From Rhyacophila brunnea (lineage: Eukaryota; Arthropoda; Insecta; Trichoptera; Rhyacophilidae): DNA of 64,000 nt. Shown here piece after piece: positions 22,481-35,545 of the stretch (position 1 is its first letter; the number at the start of each line of letters is the position of its first letter). A model generated the notes under the pieces. It saw only the letters and a list, made by a program, of their open reading frames with translations. It had not been told where the DNA came from and did no database searches. Location: the NCBI GenBank assembly GCA_022495005.1, contig JAGYXB010001793.1:620001-684000 (forward strand), read 5' to 3'. A program made the translations under genes and the position numbers.

Positions 22481-22787
22481 GTGGGTCTATTCTATGCTTA
22501 TCGACCGCTAAAGTGATAAAGTGAAAAATATTATCAAACTTAGGGTAGGTTTGTATCAAAATATTAGCACTTATTGTAACAATTACACGAAGCCGGTTTT
22601 ATTGTTGCAATAAGTGCTATATTTTAACAGCACCTATCTTGCTGCTGTTAAAATATCGCACTTATTGCAACAATAAAAACCGGCTTCGTGTAATTGTTAC
22701 AATAAGTGCTAATATTTTGATACAAACCTACCCTAAGTTTGATACTATTTATCAATTTAGTGTTCGATAAGTATAGGATAGACCCAC
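22481..22787. repeat. About 300-bp near-perfect palindrome
   Basis: The left arm runs from gtgggtctattctatgctta to ttttaacagca. The right arm mirrors it back to aagtataggatagacccac, with a loop of about ten bases (cctatcttgc). Each arm also contains its own inverted repeat, tagcacttattg to caataagtgcta, around a cggcttcgtgt core. It lies in intron 1 of the receptor gene. It could be a foldback element or a long hairpin RNA source. Confidence 0.9.
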
Positions 22788-23404
22788 AGGTGTCTATTTT
22801 GGCCGCTTTAGCACCCTTATTGACATCGTCCAACAACTAAAGTTAAAGCCTCCGACCATCCAGTTTACTGTCTAGTATGCTCATCGGTTGTTAGGTACGG
22901 TCTATTCTTGCTATATGGTCCGCCTACCAAGTATAACATATGTGATATAGCATATGTGATATAACATATGTGATGCATGATATGTTCTTCTTGTAAGAGT
23001 AATAATAACGATTACAAAAAATATTACTTGGGTTCTGTTAATGCATTTTGTGAGGATAGGTATAGGTAAATCATTCACGAGTGATATATGGATACTTACG
23101 TTGATTCACCAGCACACGATGTTTATAAACTACTGATTGAGTGGTTAAATGTATGATAATATTGACCATGTCGATGGACGAGATATTGAAGTGAGAGAAT
23201 GATCGATTAGCATATAGGTAGTCCAGGTCCTCATAGTCCAGTACATAAAGTTCTCGTCTCTTATCCAGGGCTTGATTCCCGATGAGGTCACAATATATTT
23301 AAATGATTATCTCAAAGCCTGGATGTTTTTAATTGCTTAAATTATATTACTAACTATACTGTTACTTCTCTACACTAATGTCATTACGTATAAATACGTC
23401 AATA

Positions 23405-23610
23405 CGTGAAATTTTTTTTTTATACCATGTCCGATCCTAAGAAGAACATAGTCCTTCTCAGGGTGAAGGTTGTATTAACAGATTTTTATTGTTATGAGAA
23501 ACAAATATGTATGAAATACTTGCTCATAATACTAGGCTTGCACACTGGGTCTAAACACACATTGAAAAACAACATGAAAGTGTTCCAGACCGGGACTCCA
23601 GGGAGCCTGC
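23405..23610 (-). repeat. SINE copy, head damaged
   Basis: Plus-strand words gtccgatcctaagaag, gaaggttgtattaacag, ctgggtctaaacacacattg and aaaaacaacatg match the reverse of the SINE consensus. The B-box region is degraded. Confidence 0.7.
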
Positions 23611-23627
23611 GTTTATCCGTGTCCTAA

Positions 23628-23957
23628 AATTTGTACGTATGCAGTTCGCCGTATCACACTTCACCGCGAAATGTATCGGAAATATATGGTCGTATATTAC
23701 TGAGATAAAATTCATGTCCAAATAAAACACTGTTCTTGTTTGTTTACAGGAAGCCACGGCAAACAAATTTTGAAAATAGCCGATATACTGGATTATTAAA
23801 TTTGTTAGGTTAGGTTTTCATTCTTGAATTATTCATGAATTTTGCCAAAATCAGAGTCGACGGTATAGTATATATGGTCATCTCTTTCCGATAAAAAGGC
23901 TCACGACAAACTGTGCTACGGTGAAATGTAATACGTACAATTTACATATAACCATGT
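23628..23957. repeat. Possible MITE adjoining the SINE
   Basis: The left end tttgtacgtatgcagttcg and the right end acgtacaatttacatataac are inverse-related. The same left-end sequence also abuts the SINE copy at 62795. Internal words ttcaccg and tgaaatgt recur. No ORF is present. Confidence 0.5.
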
Positions 23958-25954
23958 TTATCGACATTATAAGCCTGTCACGTAATCGCTCGGCTATTAA
24001 TTGTGGACCTTCATCTAGATTTTTGATTTCTAAAAAAAAACTTCACAAAATAATACACTTGTAATAATATGGGGTGAAGAATTAAAAATATTAAAATTAA
24101 ATCATTATACTTCTTCATTGTGTCTACTTGTCTACACGTTCTTTCTGTAGTTGACGCGAACGACGTCGTGGGCGTTCGTTATTGTATAATATAATATATT
24201 ATGTGGAATGATTGCGTCGGTAGAAATTACTGTAAGTAAGTTTTTAGTAATATAATTGTACTGAATACATGTAATATTGTACAAGCCATTATATATTACA
24301 TGTACGTAAATAGCATTAAATATGTCTGAAACGCCATTAGGAAAAGCCCGCAATAACAATTAATTGAATGAATTAAAAAGTTTGTGATTGTTTCGTTTCG
24401 GTAGAGAGCAGAGCGATGGACCAAACTCCAGGGAAATAAGCGGCATAAAAATACATTTAGAAATATATTGGCCGAGCAGAAGTATGCAACCAACGAAAAT
24501 GTAAATTACTATCAAACAGGAAGAGTAAATAAATACTTTGTTTCTAAAATAATTAAATAGACGACTAAAATACGGAAATAAGATGTTACACATACGGAAA
24601 CGGTATTTGGGTTCTCTATTATCCTTCTTATCTTCCATATAATGTGAAATTATAAACTATTTTATACAGAATATAATAAATAATACAATATAAAGGCTTT
24701 CAAGATATCAGTTAACCGACAAATTCTTAGGCGTAAAACTCGTAGGAAATGCCACATTCACACATTTAGTATTTGTTCCATCCGATCGATTTCTTAAGCC
24801 GATTTTGAGGTATAAATATAAAAAAAATGCTGCCGATTTACTTTTCGAGATAAGGAAAGCCAAAAAAATACTTTTATGGTTAGTATAGGAATGTTCTAAT
24901 TTATGTGTATGTTGAACAATTCCTCGTGGACTCCTCGCAAATTTCACACCACCTTACCTCTCCGCCTCCTGTAGGGTTTCTGGCTTAGGATATTATGGGC
25001 ATATATAATACGTAATGATGGAATACTCCAAAGGCAGGCATATTAAAATACAGGCATATTGTTCACTACCTATGAGAAAACTAAAAACTGGATTTTTTAA
25101 CAACAAATATGTACTGGTTCAATAATTATAAACCCACCAGTAGATTAAAGGCAAATATGCTCAGCTTGGATGCTCATATTTTTAGACTAAAGAATCTGCA
25201 TTAATGGTTCCTAAAGTATATTATTTTGTAATCATCTTAAAGAGCCTCAATGAAAATGCTGGAGATAAAAAAATATAATGACAAGATATTATCTTCGATT
25301 AAAAGACGGCACACAGAGTAACAGTCGAATCGAGATGAAAAGAAGAATTAAACTATATATCAAACTATCAATGATTATTCGTTTAAATTTTATTTTTATA
25401 TCAACAATATATTATAATCGTTATGTAGTGTTATGAATTCCTGACATAAGCTATGGGTACACTGAAATATAGAACGACTTGTCGCTTTGGCCAATATCCA
25501 ATATTTTGACATACAAAATTTTATTATCAAAGTTGTTTTTGTTATACTAACCATACATAAAATAGGTATATATACACATTCATGGAAAATAAACAATGCC
25601 TAAAAAATATGCTAAGTAGGGAAGTACGTACTGTAATATTATGTACCTATACAATATGATATATATATATATACGTATGATTATTATTACAATTCGTTCA
25701 ATGAATATATTATAATAACCAATCATAGAAAAACATGTTATTAATTAGTTTTCCGACTACACTCTACAAGTCTAAACTATGGTATGGATCTTGGTGGACT
25801 TGTTAGTAATTTACAATACCACTGGTTCGATGTCCTGGATTTTACCTATAAAACATGAAAAAACCAATTGTACATATTTACAGGCATAAAATTTGAAACT
25901 GCGACCAGCAACCCTCAAAAGTAGAGGCAAGTATTTCAGCATAATGGCTGTGAA

Positions 25955-26205
25955 TAATGTTATTACGGAATTTTTTTTTTTCATTGGCTCTACAATCTGG
26001 CGTGGTTCTTGGCTGCCTTACGATGAGGTATCGTAACATTTTTTGTACTAGAAATGGATGTCAGTTTTTTGCTCAACCTATTAAGTCCATACTATAGGTT
26101 CAAATACACATTGAGAAACACATTATTTTTGACAGACTCAGGATTCGCACCCGAGACTCTCGACTTACCAAGCGGATACGTTAACATCTGAGCTATCGTG
26201 GACGA
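25955..26205 (-). repeat. tRNA-derived SINE
   Basis: The 3' poly-T-side start is at 25968. The body follows (ttgctcaacctattaagtcc, ttcaaatacacattgag), then the head with reverse B box ggattcgcacccgag and the A-box side acatctgagctatcgtgg. Confidence 0.75.
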
Positions 26206-27669
26206 TTACCAATATTAAATAACTACAACTTCTAAAATGGCTACAAAGCGTTGCATTATACTACTGCAGAGCGGTGTAAAAATTTACAGATTCAACCCGC
26301 AGCATGAAAGTGTGAATTTCGATCGTAGTGCTAGTTATCGCTAGTCCTTCGAATACAATATTACAAACTGTTTTGTTGTAAAATGGTAAGTGGTAAATGA
26401 TAAGTTAATTAATATGAATGAAATATGTAATCGAAAATCTTCATTTGGTGTTAACAGGTTATCACATACCATTCGAGGTTAAGCAGTAACTAGCAATACC
26501 ATCGGAACTCGTCATTTAGTGTCATTGCCTGAATATCGTTGGCGTTGGTAGAATACGAACAATAGTTACACATTTTTTTGGTTTGCCTCCTGGCTAGTAT
26601 AAATACTCAAAAGATTTATTTTAATTTTAATTGTTTATATGTTGATAAAACTGTGACACCACTGCATTACGATTTTTCGAAAAAGGTTCTGCCAATAAAC
26701 GTATTCAACTTTCAGTTTTAGTAATATTTCCATTACTATAGTACCTACGTTAAGCTGTATGGCGCTTCCGTTTTAAGGTCTTTTTAAAATTAACCATTAA
26801 CCTTCTCCGCACGAAGATAAATTATTAGGTAACACAATAAGTAAGAAAAATAACTTGGAAGTTCCATACAAATAGGCCATTTATTTTCATTACATTAACG
26901 TTTTTCACAATGAGAAGTTTACACAAAGCCTACCCTTCATAATATGATTAACCAGAACCTACTTATATCCCTAACATATTAATCTAATTCGAAAGAATCT
27001 CTATTAGAGAACATTGCAATAGTGTACTATAAACTTTATATTTGAAACAATACATATTTTTTTGGTTTCGCATGTAAATGAAATTTTTATCACAAAACTA
27101 TACGAGTTGTAATATTTATTTATTTATATTAAATATATTAATTATATATTTAAAAAAAATAGTCTTTAAGTACGTATAAATAGCTTATAAAGATAAAAGA
27201 TGTAAATAACTGGTATCGCGATTGGTGCATCCAGAATACCGATTATGGATTATACCTTAGCATTGTTTATTTATTATTAATATGTACGTATATTTAGTGA
27301 TTTTTTTCTCTCATTAACTAACTTTATTAATTTTTTAGCAAATTACCTAGTTCGATTTTTGATGAGTAATGACAAAGCTCTTACTGAATATATTAATAAT
27401 GAGTATCTAAGTATCTACTACGAGTTTTTAGAAACACATAAAATACTCGTATTAAAAAAATGTTTATATACTTAATCCTTTACTTAGTAGGAAATAAGGT
27501 TTTTACCTTCTTTTATTGTATTATTTTATTATATAGGCGAGAATTAAATGTATCCGCTATCAGTGAGTTTTCGGAGTGAATTAACCATTGCTGAGTGTGC
27601 CTGCGCATAGTGCCTAAATATGCTGAAAGGCAAAACAAAGGTGGTAAAAAACGACTCAAATAGAATAAT

Positions 27670-27732
27670 ATAAATCAAAAATCAATTAGAATTCAAATTC
27701 AATCAAGTACCCTCGGTTGGTAGTATTTATTT
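27670..27732 (-). repeat. IR-1 end fragment
   Basis: The reverse of the IR-1 terminus: atcaattagaattcaaattc, then tcaagtacc and ggtagtattta. Confidence 0.65.
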
Positions 27733-29839
27733 CCTTTAATATGTACTTAAAATATGTAACTAAAATACAAACAAATAATCTATAATACGATAAATAATTA
27801 CAATCGAATAGCAAAGCGAAAGCAATATTTAAGTTTCCTGAATTGACTGAATTTTATACTCGGATTGTGATCTTATTAATTGAATGCCGTTTACGTGATA
27901 CAATTTTATTGCAATAGTTTTAACACGAAGTTTTGTCCTAAATTCTATTATAATTGATTTACGTTATATTGACATGTATTTTGGGCTATAAACCTATCCT
28001 CAGAACGACACTAAAATAGCTTCGTTACGTCTTAAGTTCAAAATAAATTCAAGTATCGTAGAATTACCAAAAATTTTGTTTCAAAACCATTTTTTGATTT
28101 GGTTTCTGACAAAGCGACTAGCTTTATAGAAAACTAATGATTAACAACTTGTCACCACTACCACGAGTGCATACACTACGCGAAGCATTAATCTTTTCGA
28201 TACAATATAAGATCTTAAGTGGTACAATAAAAAGTACGATTATTCATATTGCCGGAGCCTTTGAAAACAGCTAATAAAACTGAGTAAAAAAATAGTATAG
28301 TAGAGCAACTTATTCACGCCACGCCTCTTACACTATGTATAATCGTATCTATGTTATAATTGCTTTCCATTTAAAACTGAGTTACCTTCCCTTTGTGTGG
28401 GTTCTTTGGCCGTTCTTTAATGGGGTTTCCATGTTTTGTGTTTAACTTTTAGCCCCGAGACATTACCGACTACCGGCTGTTGAGTTCAGAACATAAGGTA
28501 TATTACTATCGTCATATTACACCGTAGACCCGGCTTCGTAGATCAAGTGGATGAAAATTACGTCTTTTAACATTATTTGTTCATATTATTAACGAGGTAC
28601 AAGCCTCATATTACCTATTATACACCTCACAGTAATTTAAGTAACAGTTTTTCACAGTAATGACAAATGAAATAATATCATAATATTATTATTATTATGA
28701 ACATAACCTACATTTTTTTGGTGCGTTGTGAAAAAAAAATATATTCAGTATATAAATAAATAGAACTCTACTTGGTAGGTACTACGATATAAAGATTTCT
28801 TGAACCAAAGGTTATGATTATGATTTCTTATCGCGAGAATTTTTCTTGAGAAATACTGAGAAAAGTTGATGGCATTTCTGAAGATTTTTTTCAGAAATTT
28901 ATCGAGAAATCAACAATGAGAATCTCAAGAATTTTGTTATTTAAGCAATGAGATTTGGACGGAATTTTTGGACCTTCGATGAGTACCTATGACAAAAAAG
29001 CTCACAATTTTATTTCTAAAAAAATATAAAATTTTGTTCGCAGAATACCTACCTTAAATATATTGTTACTTGACTCTTAAAACCTCGAGAAATTGACTAT
29101 GTGGAATCGGGTCATTCTAACGATATGACTAATTACCTATGAGCTATTTGGATGATAATAATTGACAGTAATAATTATAGAACGTTGTTAGTGGGGTCGT
29201 AAGCTGTAGAGAAATGACGGAAACATGTGGTTCATTGCATATAAACTAATTTTAGGCTCACTGAAGTCCTGGAATATAAATTTCAGTGCACAAGTTGATG
29301 TTTGTTACAAATTAATCGACAATGCGAAATTATTTGCAGCTAATTTAATCATTAGTCATGCAAGGATTATTATCAAGACAACAGAAATGAACGATTTGTC
29401 TACAGTTAAACCTTATAGAAATATAGATTTTGATCTAAATCGTACAAATTATGGTCACAAATTCGTATTAACTTTGCAAGAATACTTAAAATTATTTAAT
29501 TTTAACGGCTACTTTGACTAAGTGGACTTAATAACAATACATAATAAGAAACTGATACCTAAACAACATTAAAGTTTTTAAATATGCTTATATTCCAAAA
29601 TCAATACGGACTTAACATTCTTTACAATTGGATGTCTTGAAAAATATTTGAAATTAGAGTTAATATTTTTGACCATCGGATAGCTGATCCAAAATTATGT
29701 CGTTTAATACAAAAAAGTGCAGTTCAGTTCAGTACGGTTCTAGGGTAGATACTGATACGGGATCATTTCTCTTCTTCACCCTAAAGGCTATTCAAGAATT
29801 ATGTTATGATTAAGTTGCTTGCCTAGTATGGTTTTAATT

Positions 29840-30012
29840 GAATAGTTTATAATATTAATACTATCGACTAAAGGTATTTGATAGAATTTGAATTCAAATT
29901 CTAATGGATTCAAGCTCTGTACTATTCCATTTAAGTCGTTTTTTGCAACCCGGGTTTCGCCTTTCGGCATCTTCAGGCGCCATGTACACTCACCAAAGGT
30001 AAACTCACAATA
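29840..30012 (+). repeat. IR-1 element, partial copy
   Basis: The words ataatattaatactatcgac, gatagaatttgaattcaaat, gtactattccatttaagtcg, cgggtttcgcctttcgg and gtacactcacc are the best-preserved left half of the family. The 99-codon minus-strand frame over it is a by-product. Confidence 0.8.
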
Positions 30013-30269
30013 ATTTATATTATCATTTTGTAAAGAAGTTTCACTTTTTCTATATGTAGTAACTACGAACAAATTTTTAGTCAACATTTTTCGTATATAA
30101 TATAGTATAATACGGTCGTTTTATACGTACACATTTTTAAAGCGTACTTCTTTATGAGTTCGCGTCAGGAAGACTTCAAATTAAATGTTATTTTATTGTA
30201 GGCTTCCGGGAGGCCTCTTCCGGCAAATTTATCTTATTATAAACTCAATTATGAAGAGAAACAGATTCT

Positions 30270-30515
30270 AGATTAACGCCGTGAAGCACTTTCGGGGGAG
30301 ATTGAAACTTTTGCTCGGTTTGCTTTTAATTTGGCAGTTAACGCATTTAAATAGGGTCGCGCCTATTGCTCATTTTGCTGGTGTCTCGAATTAAGGGCGA
30401 ATCAGCCTTTTTTGCGTCAACTGCATATTAATGAGAAATTAAAAATACAAATGCAAGCATGTTGTCAAGAAATCTGTCAAGTCAAACCTTTATAAAGAGG
30501 GATCGGCACGAGGAA
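30270..30515. promoter_or_regulatory. Candidate regulatory block in intron 1 next to exon 1
   Basis: This is a less AT-rich, non-repetitive stretch 370-700 bp downstream of exon 1 in the transcript, without repeat similarity inside the window or an ORF. It contains homeodomain- and POU-like words (tgcatattaatgag) and gcatttaaataggg. Position and texture suggest a conserved enhancer, but conservation cannot be judged here. Confidence 0.3.
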
Positions 30516-30879
30516 CTCAATACATCATCATAATTTATTAAATTCATCATTATTAACTTGCAACGTTGAAATTAATATTTATAATCATTTTATGCAGTTT
30601 AAGTAACTAAATACCATTTAAATAATAAATATTTTTTGAAAAGTTAGGTAAATTTAATTGATTTACTTGTAATGTAATGACGGAGAATTTTTTAGAATTT
30701 CATTAAATTATTTTTCCAAATCTTCAATAATTCCCATTGAAGCGGACAAACCAGGACTATAATAAAACTAAGTAGACTAACTACTATATATTGTTTCATT
30801 TTAATTAGATAATATAGTGTATTTCCTCCAAGAATTGGTTGTTAACACTATTAAAGATATTTAGAAGTAAGATTCTTAC

Positions 30880-30985
30880 CAATTTTGATGTGGTGCACAC
30901 CGTCGGCATGCCATATCATGAAGAAGAGGCTGAAGATGACCAGACTCCTCACTTGCGTCGAGAATAAAATTCGTAACCACTTCAT
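30880..30985 (-). CDS. Receptor exon 1: start codon and signal peptide
   Basis: The ATG at 30985 opens MKWLRILFSTQVRSLVIFSL, followed by FFMIWHADGVHHIKI and one base of a Gly codon; the donor is GTAAGA. A basic start, a hydrophobic run (LVIFSLFFMIW) and small residues near ADG make a typical cleavable signal peptide. HHIKIG then begins the first beta strand of the amino-terminal domain and joins exon 2 (AIFHEDD) in phase, which fixes the reading frame. No in-frame upstream ATG is needed. The promoter and 5' UTR lie above 30985 but were not located. Confidence 0.93.
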
Positions 30986-33900
30986 TTTATGTTATTTTAG
31001 ATTATTTTAATTCATTTACTTATCATGATTTATTTATTCATAAATAATAATTATAACTCTATAAAATAATATTTGAAATTTAAACACAAGCGAAATTGGG
31101 AAACCAAAATAATCAAAACGAGTCTGAGTGTTTTTACTTGACAATAATATCATTTTGATGTGTGTGAAGTATTATTTTACTAATTTACTGTTAATTAAAC
31201 GTTTACCGTAAAGCGCACGAGATCGAATTTCATTCTGCAAGTAAAATTGACTAAGTTAATTAAGTTTTTTCATGTAAATTATGGACTGATGGGTTTAACG
31301 ATTTTTCAATATAATAAATAAATAATTATTAAATTTTATCAAGGCACTTTAAAACTGTGGATATTTATATGCCTAGTCAGTGAAAATAAGTTCCATTTGA
31401 CTATTATATAACATTTTGTTAAGTTTTGCCAGATTTTTAATTGAAACCTCTTTCAACTTAACTAAAAAAAATATATTATAAATTTTTGAATAAAAGCCGT
31501 TTTGTTTACTATTTATTTATATATTTCAAATTCAAACCTAAGTTTGAAAAAGGATTTACCTAGTCTTTTACTAACTATTATTTAAAATAAATTCACATAA
31601 TATATTAATTATTACGAACTAGTGTTTGGTCAACACATTATAATATTAAGTATATTAATTCACGTTGATGTGAAATTTTTAACATATTTTCTTTTGAGGA
31701 AAAAATACCCAGAAAAATAATGAAAAATCTCTCTTTTAGAGATTCGCATAATTTTCAAGTGATGGATCCGAAAAAGTATTTTATCCATTGCCAACCGTCC
31801 GGTGTGACAGATATTATGAATGTATCCGAAAGCAATGCGGACTTTATAGTAACCTGTTTACATTCATGACTCCTGGGAATACTTACAAGTGTATTTAATT
31901 TTCTTTCGATAATATTATGTGGATGCAAAGTTGGTAGTAAGATGACTTGTGGTAAAAAGCAAACATTTTCAGCTCAGCCAAAAAAATGTAACTTTGTTAT
32001 TCTTAGAATTCATCTAACGTTAATTGACAATCAATATTGGTACCAACTTCATTTGTAACTATATAATAAGATGCATTTCAAATAAGATATCATATTTTTT
32101 TTTTTTGCTTTATGTCGAGAAATAATTAATTTACCTGTCTATGTGCCTCAGATATCATTTTAAATTAAATATAACACAACATAGATTTTAATAAAGATCA
32201 CAAACGATTTTATACGTTGAAAATTATTAAATGGTACACAAATACATTGTACAGCTATTTCTACTAATAATTTGTTGATTTTCATAATGATCATTTATTG
32301 AAGACATGGAAAATAATTAAATACGATATATTAATATTTCTTTGGCTAACGGTAACGGCAAAAATAATAACTATCATTTAAATAAATTATATTCATGCAC
32401 ATTAATAAATTCATTTGCCATTTGATGCTCTCTTAAGAATAGAAAAATGATCCTTCTTAAATTAGGCACCTACATCAGTGTGGATTGTTTTCTATATATT
32501 TTGTATTATTTAATTTATTAGAACAAATATTTAACAAGAATTTCTGATAGTCAACTAACTTACTAAATCGACTATCTAATTGAAAAGCTATCGATAGTGT
32601 TACGAACTAATTTGTATTAATCTATCAACAAAGATTTTTTTTAAATTACAGGTATAATTAATATAAGATGAGCCATGGCACGTCTACATCACTAATTATA
32701 TTTTGAATCAAAGCAAATACGTCGTTTTAATAAAAGCTACATTAGCTTACTAAACAGTTTTGGGTAAAGTGAATATTAAATTTCATACAAATATAATCGA
32801 AGCTCGTTTTATTGTAACTTAGCACTTGCTATTTATTACTTAGCGAAAACTTAAGAGGATAGTAAAGTTGATACTGAAGCAGATTTGAGGTGTTTCGTAT
32901 ATATTTGAGGCAGGAATACTCACGTCTATAAATTGATTATATACTGAGGCACAGTACATTCTCTAAAAGGTTATTAACAAAAATTTTACCTACTCGTATG
33001 GTTTCTAAATTTATGATAGTTTCATTTATAAAATGTATTAATTAACACCTGTATATAACATACTAACTGTATCACACTATATTTTTGTCAATATTACATA
33101 GTACATATTATTAGAAGTTTTAATCGATTTTAAAAACATATTATTATTATATGAAACCCATTTATATAAATAAACGTGATATAATTACACATTGATCAAA
33201 AATAAGGTTGCATTTACGTTAAACTAAATACTGTTACTAGCATAATAAGTTTAGGTTTTTTCTAATGATTTTCCGTTAAAACATGACGTTCTATAATAAC
33301 GTAGTTTCATTATTACTATTATTCAATGCACCCATTTTAAAAGGTAGTATAAAGTTGTCCTGCCTTCGTTTCCGGCAGCAAGAAAGTTTTTCTTAGCTCA
33401 CATGTCACTTATTTTGGTATTTATTCATGGAACTCTGAGCGGTCAAGTGTTTGAATTGTAATTATATTTAAAAATGTCAATCTATAAAATATCTTACGTT
33501 ATTTCTTAATTGAATTCTCGAATAACATAGTTAGAATCCCACTTAGGTTTCCCAGCTTAAAAGACAACCAGAGAAAGACGAAGCATTCAATACCTTCCTA
33601 CTCAATTTACTATTTAACAATATTACTACTGGTGACGCCAAAATTTACCTTGCCTGTTGACCTATTCATACCTGTTAGACTTTATTCACGTAATATTGTA
33701 CATACGCTGTTTATACTCATTATCTTCAAATAATTACCATTTTCTACTACAACTCCTAATAATTATTGGTACCCGATCTACTAGAGCTTCCTGACCAAGG
33801 ATACTTAAAACCCGTCCAAGCCTAATATATATATATATATTATATAGATAATATGTTTATATTAAATTATGGTACATGCTTTATATTATTAATCGACGAT

Positions 33901-34440
33901 TGTTTTAAAAAAGATATAATAATTACTAGAGTTAGAGTTTGATTTTTTTTAAAGTTAAACTAAGAATGTGTAAACCACATAATTTAATGCAAAAAAGTTA
34001 GCACCAATAAAGGGGGTTTTTGATAATTTCCAAATAAGACCACCTGTAAAGCGGAATAAAATCTGAAATATTATTATTGTTTGCGGGTTAGTAGGGATGG
34101 TGTAACTGGAAAAGTTTCAGGCTTAGTTACGAGTTTAACTTTAGCGGCAAACTCCACCAAACCGAGCCGGGCTCGTTCCGAAACATCAAACCACGGTAAA
34201 CGTTACAATGACCCCAACTGTGTATGAGAAATTTAGAAAAAAGAGAATGCAGTAAACTTTCATTTTTTGTTGTTTGTTCAGAAAAGGTTTGTTGAAAATA
34301 GAAGGCGGAAACGGAAGTCGTGAAACGGTTATTCCACAGTCCAAGTTTTGTCACAGTCCACAATGGAAATACACAATCTTGATAAAATTGATTCGGTAAC
34401 TGTTAGCGTATCGTTTACTTAATATGATTGTTAATAATGG
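30986..34440. other. Upstream region of the receptor gene
   Basis: AT-rich sequence with no recognisable coding exon. A slightly GC-richer patch at 31760-31880 could contain promoter or 5' UTR sequence. A (ta)n tract lies at about 33824-33842. I see no core promoter I can defend. Confidence 0.4.
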
Positions 34441-34446
34441 AAATAC

Positions 34447-34580
34447 AATATGCGGCTCTCGCGGTGCAGTGCGTAAGGCACTGGCCTTCCACCCGAGAGT
34501 TCTGGGTTCGATCCCGGTGAGGACACAAAATTTATGTGTTTTTCTCAAAGGCTGGGTGATAGTGATTGTTCAAAATTACT
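34447..34580 (+). repeat. Second tRNA-derived SINE type
   Basis: The tRNA-like head is well preserved: A box gcggtgcagtgcgtaaggc and B box gggttcgatcccgg. A non-tRNA body follows (tttatgtgtttttctcaaag). The body differs from the more common SINE in this window. A genuine tRNA gene is unlikely because of the long body and mispaired acceptor stem. Confidence 0.6.
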
Positions 34581-34974
34581 AAAAACCACATTGTACGAAA
34601 AAGCAAGGACATGGTTATTAACAATTAAAAAAAAGGGAAATACTGACAATTGACTACGTTATGTTTTTTTTTCTATAAGACTAGGTTCATAATATACAAA
34701 AATTACAGAACAAACGCAATACCAGTACCTTCACAGATATTTTTAATAAAAAAATCAATAACTAAATCAATTAACTAAATTATATTGACAAATTAATTAA
34801 AATAATATACAATTTGTCGTAGGTACTAACTTCACTTAGTTGTATGTAATTTAATTAGTACGAATAATTGTAAACCACGTATTGACAGTTAACACGATTA
34901 AAGATAATATTATTGACAAAGTTGACAAACTGTAGTTGGTTGAGTTAGTATAAATACAAATACCCCTAATCATT

Positions 34975-35545
34975 ATCATCATCAGCGAGGGCCAATCCAG
35001 TGCTAGATGAAGGCCTCCCCTAATTATCTCTTTTTTTTAAATTGATGAGTTCGTCTATCCAGCGGGTTTTACGGCGTCTCTGTTGGCATTTAGCGCCCCT
35101 TGGTTACCACTTGGGTATTCTCAATATTTTTATATGGAGTCGAGTCATGGACCCTGAAGGCAATGGAGTGGAAGGCAATTGATGCCTTCAAGAAGTGATG
35201 TTGGCACCAAATGCTTTTTATTTCTTGGACAGAACACAGGACGACCAGTCAATCATCAGAGCAGAGACTGCAGATAAAGGAACGGCTCTGCAGTTTTTTG
35301 GACATATTGTCCGGCGCGGACCGAAAAACCTGGAGAGACTGGTAGTTTAGGTGGCCTCCAGGGTAAGCGCAGCAGAGGAAATGCGTCGGCGCGTTGGAGC
35401 GACCAAGTGAAAGAACTGACTGGAGGCACCATTCATTCTGCCGTGAGACAAGCGGAAGACTGAGAGGGATGGAAAGTTTTAGTCACTCAAAGGATGGCAA
35501 AATTCAAAGATGATCACGATCCTCAGCCACGAGGGTACGAATAAA
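34975..35545 (+). mobile_element. LINE family L-A, 3' end copy
   Basis: The copy starts near gccaatccagtgctagatga, aggcctcccc. From 35140 it runs parallel to the reverse of 53600-54100: gtcgagtcatggaccctgaa, gcaattgatgccttcaa, ggacatattgtccggcgcgg, and the ending gatcctcagccacgaggg. It codes a GHIVRRGPKNLER-like C-terminus with stops. Confidence 0.8.

Larger units (their letters stand above)
1391..30985 (-). other. Kainate-type ionotropic glutamate receptor gene, 5' part (gene-level entry)
   Basis: Eight exons plus two alternative pore exons form one open reading frame on the minus strand, with every junction GT-AG and in phase. Spliced through one pore cassette they give about 627 residues: signal peptide (about 1-28), amino-terminal LIVBP-like domain (about 30-370), S1 glutamate-binding lobe (about 425-540), M1 (about 560-581) and the M2 pore loop (about 604-627). 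The Q/R site falls near residue 619, close to its place in vertebrate GluK2. The product would be a subunit of a tetrameric glutamate-gated cation channel in neuronal or muscle membrane. Intron sizes, taken in transcript order, are about 15.0, 0.5, 1.7, 2.0, 2.5, 0.8, 0.9 and 3.2 kb. M3, S2, M4 and the stop codon lie outside the window. Family assignment is firm; the exact subunit (Grik2-like or an insect-specific KaiR or GluRII member) is not. Confidence 0.93.

Noticed and set aside
29225..29521. 98-codon plus-strand frame as a small gene
   Set aside because: Lys/Asn/Ile-rich as expected of chance frames in AT-rich DNA; no family resemblance and no splice or promoter evidence.
33820..33845. 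Origin or regulatory AT tract
   Set aside because: A plain (ta)n microsatellite like several others in the window.
34447..34520. Genuine tRNA gene on the plus strand
   Set aside because: The head runs directly into a non-tRNA body and the stem ends pair poorly; reads as a SINE.
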